Below the pieces are notes generated by a model. That model did no database searches, was not told the origin of the DNA, and saw only the letters and a list, made by a program, of their open reading frames with translations. From Nitrososphaeria archaeon (GTDB taxonomy: Archaea > Thermoproteota > Nitrososphaeria > Nitrososphaerales > JAAOZN01), in contig JARVJZ010000005.1 of the NCBI GenBank assembly GCA_029775855.1, forward strand, positions 135,817 to 192,084: DNA of 56,268 nt, in the 5' to 3' direction. Each line of letters begins with the position of its first letter. The first letter of the stretch is position 1. Below are positions 1 through 9,782 of the stretch, one piece after another. The translations under genes and the position numbers were made by a program.

Positions 1-3000
1 AATTGAAAGTATCGTTTGAAATAAGGGCTTCTTGACCATACATCTTAGGAATCTCACATAGAGAATTGAAAGATTACGAATAGTCCGATGACCATGGCTA
101 CTCCAGCTATGGAATCTCACATAGAGAATTGAAAGTGAATACTTCCTAATCAAATATAAAAAATATGCAAGATGGCGAATCTCACATAGAGAATTGAAAG
201 TTTCTTGCTCCTTTTGGCTATTTGAGGGGTAAAATGAGCGAATCTCACATAGAGAATTGAAAGAAGGTCTCCACCCGAGGAGTCGGCGGATGAGTTAGTA
301 GAATCTCACATAGAGAATTGAAAGATAGCTTATCAGCCATTGTTCGACACCCCTGTGTGTGGAATCTCACATAGAGAATTGAAAGTCACGCTTCTTAACA
401 ACAGCAACCCCCCACTTTGCTTTCTGAATCTCACATAGAGAATTGAAAGTAAGCTGCAGTGTGCGGTCAGGCTTCACGATAATAGCTAACCGCATGGAAT
501 CTCACATAGAGAATTGAAAGTCAATTCTTCTTTGCGCCTTCATCAAAGAAATGCTGTTAGAATCTCACATAGAGAATTGAAAGCTAACAACTCTCTATGG
601 CGAACAGGGAGTTGGCTTAACAAGAATCTCACATAGAGAATTGAAAGTGTGATTGCATTTGTTTGTGGACTTTTTGAATTAGCCTTGAATCTCACATAGA
701 GAATTGAAAGCCTCCTACACCACCTTTTAGGTAGTGCGATATAAGTAGAATCTCACATAGAGAATTGAAAGAGGCATTACGGGTTCACCTCAACCCACCT
801 TCGCCTACTATAAGGAATCTCACATAGAGAATTGAAAGCCTCTAAGAAGATGGCTTTAGTCTTCGATGACGCAACATGAATCTCACATAGAGAATTGAAA
901 GAACCCATTTTTATTCACGCTACGGAGACCACACTAATGTGGAATCTCACATAGAGAATTGAAAGTTAAGTATAACACGCCTTGTGGCACCGCTTCTCTT
1001 CTCTTCGAATCTCACATAGAGAATTGAAAGACCACAGAAATTTAAAAGATTACCCAGAATACTTCCTAATGAATCTCACATAGAGAATTGAAAGCGGATG
1101 GGGAGGATACGCCCCCACAATGGAGAAGTTGAGGAATCTCACATAGAGAATTGAAAGTCTTTTGGGTTGGCTAGGGCAAATGGGATGGTTCCCTAGAATC
1201 TCACATAGAGAATTGAAAGTGTTGTGTAAGATGAGGGGTAGCACCACAAAAAGCAGAAAGGAATCTCACATAGAGAATTGAAAGTGGCAAAGAAAGGTCA
1301 CTGAACCGCCTCAAGTAATACCAAGAATCTCACATAGAGAATTGAAAGCCCCTATAAAGTGTTGAGGATCATTTGTGATAAGATAGGAATCTCACATAGA
1401 GAATTGAAAGTCTCCACAACCTTATTCCCATCAAACTTGCTCTCTAGAATCTCACATAGAGAATTGAAAGAATTCGCTTAGATCACCACTTAAAACCTTA
1501 GTTATGTCGAAGAATCTCACATAGAGAATTGAAAGTCAGACCGTAGTTGAAGTTTATATAGCTTCAGCGTCGTTCGAATCTCACATAGAGAATTGAAAGG
1601 AAGAAGTGAACCGCATAGGGGTGTGTGTATGGTGAAGCTAGAATCTCACATAGAGAATTGAAAGCATGCTGACACATTAGCTAAAGCCCTCTTCTTAGGC
1701 TTCTGAATCTCACATAGAGAATTGAAAGCTTAAAGTAGATGGGGCATTAGGAATAGGAACTTGGTATTCGGAATCTCACATAGAGAATTGAAAGTCTGTA
1801 TTGTTTAACCCCCTCTTTTTCAACCCGATAGTCTTGAATCTCACATAGAGAATTGAAAGCACCAACCATTAGCAACTAAGTGAACATTACCATCTTGAGT
1901 TAGAATCTCACATAGAGAATTGAAAGTGAATTGACGTATCGGTGAACGTTTCGACGGATCAATGTGGAATCTCACATAGAGAATTGAAAGAATTGGAAGA
2001 CTGAGTATCGTGCTACTAAGCGGTAGAACTTGAATCTCACATAGAGAATTGAAAGCTCAGTAACGATGTATGAGTTATTAAGTGAAGCGGTTTTGAAGGA
2101 ATCTCACATAGAGAATTGAAAGTTCATCCTTTCTTTTTCACCTCCTACACCACCTTTTTCTTAGAATCTCACATAGAGAATTGAAAGATAACTTACCTCC
2201 GACTCTTTAGAGTCGAGATCGACGAGAATCTCACATAGAGAATTGAAAGCGACTCAAAAATGGTGCGGTAGAAAGTAGTTGATACACCGTTGAATCTCAC
2301 ATAGAGAATTGAAAGAATTAGTTTCAAAGTCGTGAATGTAGTATGTTTTAAGTTGAATCTCACATAGAGAATTGAAAGACTCCACTTGAAGCGATAATTT
2401 CAAGCTTCCAAATCAGAATCTCACATAGAGAATTGAAAGTCAGCACTCCAGCTTCCATCATATCTCCTATACACTATTGTGGAATCTCACATAGAGAATT
2501 GAAAGAGCAAGTTAGCAACGCTGGTCAAGGAATATTTGCTGGCTTAAGAATCTCACATAGAGAATTGAAAGTAGAACACATGCCATTTTAAATACACGCA
2601 TAAATTAGCAGAATCTCACATAGAGAATTGAAAGATGTGAGTTAGGCTATCGAGTGCCTCCTGAACCTCAGGAGAATCTCACATAGAGAATTGAAAGGCC
2701 TCAGCAAAAGCATCATCGTGATTTGCCTCTTTGTTAGAATCTCACATAGAGAATTGAAAGCATCGAGCGCTACAGCGCATAACTAACCTAACGACTTAAG
2801 AATCTCACATAGAGAATTGAAAGTCTAATTAATGCAATACATACACCTCTGAGTAAAAATGGAATCTCACATAGAGAATTGAAAGATAACTTCCCTTGGG
2901 CAGTGGATCCTAAATTACGCGATGAATCTCACATAGAGAATTGAAAGCTAATCGTTCCTGAGCTTCCAGCCCAAGATCCTCTACCAGCTTGAATCTCACA

Positions 3001-5817
3001 TAGAGAATTGAAAGTCAGAGACTCGAATAACCAAAGCTTAGGCTCTATTCAACCGAATCTCACATAGAGAATTGAAAGACCACTTTTGGAGGAATTGAAA
3101 GCATAAGCTCTCCGGTGTGGAATCTCACATAGAGAATTGAAAGTAATATTGCTCCGCCTTCTGAGTGGAAGCTGTGATAAGGAATCTCACATAGAGAATT
3201 GAAAGAACACGCTATCAAAGCAGCACACAAAAAAGCATACCTAGAATCTCACATAGAGAATTGAAAGTTTGTAGTATCTTCCACCTTATTTGATATGGCA
3301 CTCTCCTGAATCTCACATAGAGAATTGAAAGACTTCAGGAATTGAACCCGTCGTCGCTGACTTTGTAAATGGAATCTCACATAGAGAATTGAAAGCAAAC
3401 ACTTTAACCTTGGAAAGTGAGCAGATCGCATACCCAGAATCTCACATAGAGAATTGAAAGTCAGTGGAGAATCTGTGCGGACATGCGAATCCATGTTCGA
3501 ATCTCACATAGAGAATTGAAAGTTGTAGGTTGACTCTACTTGAGTGATGTCATAGAAAGACGAATCTCACATAGAGAATTGAAAGTAGATGTGAACCAAA
3601 TCATCCCAGATAACGTTGAGAAGCCTCAGCAGAATCTCACATAGAGAATTGAAAGCCAGAAACATTAAAAGCCAAAAGGCTCACACCATAATTGAATCTC
3701 ACATAGAGAATTGAAAGACGAACAATAGAAAGTCTCTGTCGTTAGGTGATAACTCGGGAATCTCACATAGAGAATTGAAAGTCTACCTTATCTTTATCCT
3801 CAAAATTAATGTCATTAATGTCGAATCTCACATAGAGAATTGAAAGAACCCATTCATACCACCTCCTATACCCACACTTGACCTCCTGAATCTCACATAG
3901 AGAATTGAAAGAACAGTAGCCTTTATGGTGTATGAGTCTGAGCCCCCTCTGCCCTGAATCTCACATAGAGAATTGAAAGGAGCAGCTATGTTAAATCTCG
4001 TCTGTGAAGCAGGATTAATGAATCTCACATAGAGAATTGAAAGTTGTTAACTATGACCCAATCAAGCCCAACAAAATTCAGATGAATCTCACATAGAGAA
4101 TTGAAAGACAAAATCAGAAACAGTAGCTAAAACAAGGTAATACATAGGAATCTCACATAGAGAATTGAAAGAGAGTCTTTGAACTTCCCCCTACTCTACA
4201 ACGCGAGAAGTTGGAATCTCACATAGAGAATTGAAAGTCGGAGCAGATTCCGCTTTGAAAAGCGTCTTCCCAATCCGGAATCTCACATAGAGAATTGAAA
4301 GTCCTTTTAGCGGCGTTTAAGAGCGCCGTGCCGACTCCCCTGAATCTCACATAGAGAATTGAAAGCTTAGGTTAATTTTGGTGTTAAGCGTGAACTCTAA
4401 CCCGCGAATCTCACATAGAGAATTGAAAGTGTTCTTAACATCACTAGGTATATTGCTTATATGCAGTATTTGAATCTCACATAGAGAATTGAAAGCGTGC
4501 ATATTCCCCTATCGTCTTACCCTCTGACATTTTACCAGAATCTCACATAGAGAATTGAAAGATTTGATGAGTTGTACTTCTGGTACGTCATAATTGACGA
4601 ATCTCACATAGAGAATTGAAAGTTTAACTCGTCTTGTATCGTACTCATGTTCTCAGAATCTCACATAGAGAATTGAAAGGATATAACTTTGTAGATTGGA
4701 TTTTCTTTTGGGTTCAGAATCTCACATAGAGAATTGAAAGTTTGAAATCTGTGGTGGAGGGCTTACAATACCCTCTACACTCGAATCTCACATAGAGAAT
4801 TGAAAGTCTGCTGGTATGCTTCTAAGCTGCCTTCTTCAGAGAAAGAATCTCACATAGAGAATTGAAAGAGAAAGCGAATCAACTATAGAGACTGATACGC
4901 TAAGCGACCTGAATCTCACATAGAGAATTGAAAGTTTTGGCTGTGTGGATGATACCAAAGGATGGATGGCACTGTTGAATCTCACATAGAGAATTGAAAG
5001 AAGAAGTCTTCAAGTGTGACGAAAGCCTTTTCGCAGTCGAATCTCACATAGAGAATTGAAAGTGTGAAATGTTTTTGGGGTTTGGTTTCTTAGAAATCAC
5101 GAATCTCACATAGAGAATTGAAAGTGATGCGAAATGAAAAAGCAGAAACAGAATCAAATAAGAATCTCACATAGAGAATTGAAAGGATTCTATAGTAGCG
5201 AGGGTTCGCATGACGACTTGGCGTAGAATCTCACATAGAGAATTGAAAGTTTGTTTGTCAATTTGTAGCAATTCGCAACTGTCATGAATCTCACATAGAG
5301 AATTGAAAGAGGTCCTAACAGCCAACAACCACCACAACCACAGCCTATGAATCTCACATAGAGAATTGAAAGTGAAAATATTGATTGCTTGCAAATCAAA
5401 CTCGTCCGCTTCAGAATCTCACATAGAGAATTGAAAGCACATGGAGGACTACTTCCTCCTCCTTTTTCTCTTCAGTGAATCTCACATAGAGAATTGAAAG
5501 CCATCTGGTCTTTAAATATGGCAGCTTGTTCACTGGAGAATCTCACATAGAGAATTGAAAGAAGGTCTTGGCTGACGACCCCACAGCTACATTTGAAATA
5601 TAGAATCTCACATAGAGAATTGAAAGACCCTACTCTAACGACAAAAAATTAATAAGAAACCTAAGAATCTCACATAGAGAATTGAAAGATTGGTATTTGC
5701 GCTTCATCTATGTTTCCTTTCTCTTCTATGAATCTCACATAGAGAATTGAAAGGTGTAGCAGAACTGGCATACTCCCCTGAGTCCTTTGTGAATCTCACA
5801 TAGAGAATTGAAAGTCA

Positions 5818-5852
5818 GCTGGGTTTAGGGGGACTAACCCAGCCGCTTTTTT
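5818..5852 (+). terminator. Terminator-like hairpin plus T-run inside the last spacer
   Basis: GCTGGGTT (5818-5825) is a perfect inverted repeat with AACCCAGC (5836-5843), 8 bp with a 10-nt loop, followed after 3 nt by a run of six T (5847-5852). It lies in the spacer between the last good repeat and the degenerate one, exactly where array transcription would have to stop. It could equally be a spacer captured from a foreign terminator. Confidence 0.5.
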
Positions 5853-5853
5853 A

Positions 5854-5877
5854 GAATCTCATATAGAGAATTTGAAG
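5854..5877 (+). repeat. Degenerate terminal CRISPR repeat
   Basis: Compared with the consensus this copy has C to T at position 9 and a shifted 3' end (TTTGAAG instead of TTGAAAG), so the crRNA handle is destroyed. It marks the leader-distal end of the array. Confidence 0.95.
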
Positions 5878-6001
5878 TAGTTGTTTTAGATGGTTTCGCG
5901 TGGAGGGTTGGAAGTGTTGTACTGCGCTTGTTGATGTGTTAGGTAAACACCGCTAAACTTTGGAGAGTCGGTAGCTCATGTTGTGTAGGTTGCTTCAGCC
6001 T

Positions 6002-6199
6002 CTATGGTTGTGTGTAGTGGGTTCTGTTTCTAGTTCGTCTCTGTGTATGGTTCTTAATACTGTTGTGTAGAAGCAACACGGCGAAGATCAATGAATAAGC
6101 GACAAGAACCGCCGACGCTACAAACAGTGCTTATATCCATAGTTGAGGATCTGCTAAAGTGTATGTGCTATTTACATTAGCCAGCTCTTTACCCGCCAT
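6002..6199 (-). pseudogene. Small single-TM protein ORF interrupted by an in-frame TAA
   Basis: On the minus strand an ATG at 6199 opens 22 codons (beginning MAGKELANVN) that end at a TAA at 6131-6133. The same frame then stays open for 42 codons to a TAG at 6002-6004. That second part reads as one clear membrane helix (ALFVASAVLVAYSLIFAV and on) followed by a basic tail rich in Arg, Asn and Thr. Read together they would give a 65-residue protein with a polar N-terminus, one TM helix and a cationic tail. It follows the ferritin-VIT1 gene by 43 bases on the same strand. I do not recognise the family. It may be a decayed gene, a sequencing error, or chance. The remainder of the gap (5878-6001 and 6200-6241) shows nothing I can name. 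Confidence 0.35.
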
Positions 6200-6241
6200 T
6201 TTACAGTAGCGTTCCAGCAACTTAACCAAACTTAAATCAAT

Positions 6242-7123
6242 TTAGAGTACTGGGCGTAGGCCGAAGATTCTACCTAAGAAGTCGCCGAAGAGGAAGGTTG
6301 CGAATGCTGTGCCTAAGGTTAGGGTAACGCTTTCAGCGAACTCTCTTGGGAAGCTTCTTTCACCAATCACAGAGCCGTATAGAGTGAAGAAGAATACCAA
6401 TGCCATGGCTAACACTAGCGAGCCGCCGAATGCGTATGTCATGACTTCGGTTAGAAAGTAAGGTGATGCTAATAGGGCTACTGCACATAGATACGCTACG
6501 CCTGTGCTCAATGCTGAAGAGAATGGGTTGCTTGATGTCTGCTGCTTTGCTTGAAGATAGGCTGCTGACCCCATCGAGATCGCTGCTGCAAACCCTACAA
6601 CCAATCCCGCTATGCCAGCTATGAGTGTGGAGCTAGTTACACCTAGGAAGCCTGCGTGTACACCAGTTATCTCCACTATCGCATCAGCAAGCCCTAATAC
6701 TATGAAGCTGAGGTATTTGACTATGCGCTCATCTATTTGATCCATAAACGCCTTTTCATGCTGCTCCTCATCCTCTATTATCCTTAAGAGTGTGACTCTG
6801 TCTTCACCAGAAAGATCTTCCACAGTCTTCTTGTATGCTTCGATAACCCTCTTTTCGTGCCTTTCAAGGAACTTTAGCGTAAACATAAGCCCAAAGATGA
6901 ATCTGAGCACCACCATCCTTGCAATCAATAATCTGCTGACCTTAGGCTTAAACCCTCCAGCCAACCTACTCCAAAATAGGTAATGCCCTTCCTCTGCCTT
7001 AGAGAGTTCTTCTAATATCCTCCTTCTACCCGCGTGTTTCTCGCGTTTGGCTAACTCGAGGTATAGTTGGTAATCTGCATACTCATCCTCACAGAACTGC
7101 TTGAACTTCTCCGTAGAGAACAC
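6242..7123 (-). CDS. Ferritin-like/VIT1 fusion membrane protein (MbfA/Ccc1-type iron or manganese transporter)
   Basis: The 293-residue product has two parts. Residues 1-130 are a rubrerythrin/ferritin-like four-helix domain with diiron motifs: E44-x-x-H47 in the segment KAEEGHYLF and a second E-x-x-H in IIEDEEQHEKAF. Residues 135-293 are a VIT1/CCC1-type membrane domain with about five TM helices and the typical ADAIVEITGVHAGFLG start. Fusions of this kind (bacterial MbfA) export or sequester iron and manganese and limit Fenton damage. The start is GTG at 7123, 9 bases after the OsmC gene stop, so the two are probably one transcript; together they suggest a metal/peroxide defence unit. The domain calls are firm; the metal and direction of transport are inference. 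Confidence 0.88.
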   Translation of the reverse strand: MFSTEKFKQFCEDEYADYQLYLELAKREKHAGRRRILEELSKAEEGHYLFWSRLAGGFKPKVSRLLIARMVVLRFIFGLMFTLKFLERHEKRVIEAYKKTVEDLSGEDRVTLLRIIEDEEQHEKAFMDQIDERIVKYLSFIVLGLADAIVEITGVHAGFLGVTSSTLIAGIAGLVVGFAAAISMGSAAYLQAKQQTSSNPFSSALSTGVAYLCAVALLASPYFLTEVMTYAFGGSLVLAMALVFFFTLYGSVIGERSFPREFAESVTLTLGTAFATFLFGDFLGRIFGLRPVL

Positions 7124-7132
7124 CTCGCTAAT

Positions 7133-7546
7133 CTAATTTATCTCGTAGCTTGTTGTTATCTTTGATACTCCTCTTAAATTCGCCATAACAGAGCAGTACT
7201 TCTCCTCAGAGAGGCGTATAGCCCTTTTGACAGCGTCTTCGCTTAGGGCATCGCCCTTCAAAATATACTTCAACCTAATTTGCGTGTAGTATTTCGGAGG
7301 CTCTTCAGCTCTGTCGCCATCAGCATGAACTTCAAGTAAAGATAGATTCTGCCGCTGCTTTTTTAAGATATTTATTATGTCTAACGCTGTGCATCCTGCG
7401 AGGGCAACAAGGAGCAGCTTCATCGGCGTGAAGCCTGCGCCTTCTCCACCGAGATCTTTGGGGAGATCCATCGCGACGCTATGCCCCTCTTCATCCAGGC
7501 CTTCAAGTTTAAAGCCTTCTATCATCTTCACCTTGATAGTTGGCAT
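7133..7546 (-). CDS. OsmC/Ohr-family peroxide-detoxifying protein
   Basis: The 137-residue product shows the OsmC fold signature: a first reactive Cys in LVALAGCTALD and the second in EEKYCSVMANLR, which together reduce organic hydroperoxides. An N-terminal beta stretch (KVKMIEGFKLE) and the loop GGEGAGFTPMKLLL are also typical. The length is normal for the family. It starts at ATG 7546 with a TATA box 24-30 bases upstream, consistent with a leaderless message, and is the first gene of a two-gene unit with the ferritin-VIT1 gene. OsmC and Ohr subtypes cannot be separated by eye here. Confidence 0.9.
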   Translation of the reverse strand: MPTIKVKMIEGFKLEGLDEEGHSVAMDLPKDLGGEGAGFTPMKLLLVALAGCTALDIINILKKQRQNLSLLEVHADGDRAEEPPKYYTQIRLKYILKGDALSEDAVKRAIRLSEEKYCSVMANLRGVSKITTSYEIN

Positions 7547-7568
7547 AACTTTGAGGTTTTTGGAAATC

Positions 7569-7576
7569 TATAAAAG
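7569..7576 (-). promoter_or_regulatory. TATA box of the osmC gene
   Basis: CTTTTATA on the minus strand, 23-30 bases before ATG 7546. The spacing fits a leaderless transcript. Confidence 0.6.
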
Positions 7577-7652
7577 ACTATCGAAGACAACCTTAAAAGC
7601 AGTTTAGGCGCTAAACTAATGTGGATAGCATCATTTGGTGTAGGCGAGAAGC

Positions 7653-8657
7653 TTGAAGATAGCGATAGTGGGTATGGGTGTGGCTGGCTCCTACCTTGCA
7701 GCGAGGCTCAGAGATGAACATGAGGTTGTTGGGTTCGAGCGTCTACCTAAGGATAAGTTCGATGCTGTATGCGCTTGGGGCACATCAATTAAAGGTATAG
7801 AGCGCTTCATAAAGAATGTAGGGTTAAGCTTTGACGACTATATTCTGCACAAAGGCAGGGAGATGCGCGTAGATATCTTCAGACGCTCACTCTACATTAA
7901 GCTAGGTGGGCTCTGCTCATTTGATAAACTTCGATTAATCCAAGATATAGCAGAAGGCAGCAACATTAACTACGGCAGATTTATCCCAAAAAATCACAAG
8001 TTAGAAGGGTATGACTTGATTATAGACGCTACTGGCTTAAGTAGACCGCTCCTACCAAAAGTGAAGCACGACATATTCATCCCCTGCCTACAGTATAAGG
8101 TTAAGTATAGGGAGAAGCCCTTCGACGACTTCTACATAAAACCATTCCCAGGCTTAACAGGGTATCTCTGGTATTTCCCACTCGACGATGGATACGCTCA
8201 CATCGGTGCTGGAGACTTCAGGAAGAGGCATGTTGCTGAGCTCACCTCATTCCTTAGGAGATATCCGTGTGAAGTTGTGAAGAAGACGGGTAGAGCGGTC
8301 AGAATAACACCACCAAGCCTATGTAGACCATTCAGCGTTGGAAGAGTGGTTGGTGTAGGTGAGTCAATAGGCACGGTCTACCCTATGCTCGGCGAAGGTA
8401 TCATCCCTAGCCTACAGTGTGCCGAACTTTTAATAGATAATTTGGGTAATTTAGATGCGTATGAGAAGGCTGTTTTGAGAAAGTTTTCTATCTACAGCAA
8501 GGTCTTTAGCTTCATCTACTCTAAGTTGAATAACACATTCAACCTAACCTCTCAACTGAGAAACATACTTTCTATCTTTCTGCACATGAAGCTTAACGAA
8601 GCACGCTACGGTCTACAGATCAGACTCAAAGATGTTTTGAAGGTGGTGGTCTCTTAA
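7653..8657 (+). CDS. Geranylgeranyl reductase-family FAD-dependent oxidoreductase
   Basis: The 334-residue protein begins with a Rossmann FAD-binding motif (VGMGVAGSYLAARL) and carries DATGLSRP and, near residue 235, the second FAD motif GESIGTVYPMLGEGI. This order is that of geranylgeranyl/digeranylgeranylglycerophospholipid reductases, which saturate the isoprenoid chains of archaeal membrane lipids; related flavoproteins act on other substrates. It is shorter than the usual archaeal lipid reductase (about 390-450 residues), so the substrate is open. The start is TTG 7653, preceded by GGCGAG. Its TAA stop shares the four bases TTAA with the stop of the convergent neighbour. Confidence 0.78.
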   Translation: MKIAIVGMGVAGSYLAARLRDEHEVVGFERLPKDKFDAVCAWGTSIKGIERFIKNVGLSFDDYILHKGREMRVDIFRRSLYIKLGGLCSFDKLRLIQDIAEGSNINYGRFIPKNHKLEGYDLIIDATGLSRPLLPKVKHDIFIPCLQYKVKYREKPFDDFYIKPFPGLTGYLWYFPLDDGYAHIGAGDFRKRHVAELTSFLRRYPCEVVKKTGRAVRITPPSLCRPFSVGRVVGVGESIGTVYPMLGEGIIPSLQCAELLIDNLGNLDAYEKAVLRKFSIYSKVFSFIYSKLNNTFNLTSQLRNILSIFLHMKLNEARYGLQIRLKDVLKVVVS

Positions 8658-9709
8658 ACACCGCTCAAACCCTTAGCGTATTTGAGGAAGCGTTCCTCAC
8701 CCACAGGAGCGCCTACTGATAGATAGAAGAGCCCTCTTGATACAGCCTCTGCGGAGAAGGATAGAGCGAAGTAGAGTGTGGTATAAGCGAGCCAAACGGA
8801 TACGCTGAAAACACTAGTTAGTGGGATAGATGCTATACATAGCGCTGCGGTGGCTAGGCGAAGAACCACCTTCAGTGTATACATCGATTTTTTTGAGTCG
8901 ATCTTTGCCAGACAAGCCCTCGTCTCGTCGCCTTGGGCTTTAAGGTAAAGTCTATACTTTTGATATAGAAAGAGGTCTATTATGGAGAGAGACGCAGCCA
9001 ACCCTACCACCACTAAACCAAATGGTGTGCTCTGAATCACGGTGTTAGATGCAGCTCCTATAGAAAGTTGGACAAATATTGGTCCTGATATGACCGCGGG
9101 TAATATGAATGAGAATGGTGTGTAGAGGTGCCTCCAGCAAGGTCGTGCTGGTATTACATATATGCCGACCATAGCAGCTAACCCTAAGATGCCGGTTGCC
9201 ACGCTTATGTAGTCGTGGATGATGTTGACGGTCTGCTCTGGAAGGATCATGTTTCTGATTGGGTATAGGAGAAGTAGAAGCGTGAAGAGCCCAAGCAGCA
9301 CAACCTCCCTACCTAAGTAAGATGATCTAAGGCTTGTGGCTATGCGTAGTAAAGATTTTAGGTTCTTACCGTGCCCGACTGAGACGATTAGCCCTAAGAG
9401 CGCTGGAGCCCAAAGTGCGCTGAGCGGCACAGACGCAAACTCCTTTAGATTTGAGAAATAATTAACTAAGAGTGTGGTCAAATACGCCCCAACTGTGAAC
9501 TGCAGAAGCAGTGTGAAGAATGTTAAAGAAGGCTCCCAACCCATCTCCGTCTCCTTAGCTAAGGAAATAGCCTCTACGCGGGCAGATAAGCCAGCCTTGC
9601 TCTTATCAACTTCGTAGCCACATTTAGGGCAGACTAAGACCTCAGCACCATAGCCAGTTCTTTTGATGCTAAAAGGAACATTACACTTTGGGCAGACCTC
9701 TTCACTCAA
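8654..9709 (-). CDS. Multi-pass membrane protein with N-terminal zinc ribbon, function unknown
   Basis: The 351-residue product starts with a zinc ribbon (CPKCNVPF at residues 6-13, then CPKCGYEVD near residue 27). After a short linker follow about eight hydrophobic helices, and the C-terminus is soluble. The layout resembles archaeal YIP1-like membrane proteins, but I see no family motif that settles the matter. The start is TTG 9709. It is transcribed towards the reductase gene and ends in a shared TTAA. No operon partner. Confidence 0.65.
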   Translation of the reverse strand: MSEEVCPKCNVPFSIKRTGYGAEVLVCPKCGYEVDKSKAGLSARVEAISLAKETEMGWEPSLTFFTLLLQFTVGAYLTTLLVNYFSNLKEFASVPLSALWAPALLGLIVSVGHGKNLKSLLRIATSLRSSYLGREVVLLGLFTLLLLLYPIRNMILPEQTVNIIHDYISVATGILGLAAMVGIYVIPARPCWRHLYTPFSFILPAVISGPIFVQLSIGAASNTVIQSTPFGLVVVGLAASLSIIDLFLYQKYRLYLKAQGDETRACLAKIDSKKSMYTLKVVLRLATAALCIASIPLTSVFSVSVWLAYTTLYFALSFSAEAVSRGLFYLSVGAPVGEERFLKYAKGLSGV

Positions 9710-9755
9710 CCTAATATACCATAGAAGCAGCGCGGAATTAAAAATTTTAGGCTAC

Positions 9756-9763
9756 CTTATATC
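9756..9763 (+). promoter_or_regulatory. TATA box of the tmk gene
   Basis: CTTATATC, 20-27 bases before ATG 9783. Confidence 0.55.
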
Positions 9764-9782
9764 AAGGCGTATCGTATAGGCT

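Larger units (their letters stand above)
1..5877 (+). CRISPR. Long CRISPR array, distal part (about 92 spacers, 24-bp repeat)
   Basis: The repeat is 24 bp, begins GAATCTCAC and ends ATTGAAAG. I count one partial repeat at the left edge (1-9), 91 complete copies that all look identical (first 49-72, last 5791-5814) and one degenerate copy at 5854-5877. Spacers are mostly 36-42 nt (range about 33-47) and all differ. The ATTGAAAG end is the usual 8-nt crRNA 5' handle of archaeal type I-A/III systems, so the array is read on the + strand. The degenerate last repeat agrees: the leader and youngest spacers lie to the left, outside the window. The repeat resembles the 24-bp Sulfolobus family. No cas gene occurs anywhere in the window. 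Short ORFs across this stretch are artefacts of the periodic sequence. Confidence 0.99.

Noticed and set aside
1050-5399. Several short minus-strand ORFs in the CRISPR array
   Set aside because: Their translations consist of repeat-derived motifs (FNSLCEI, LSILYVRF) with random spacer residues; they are periodic artefacts.
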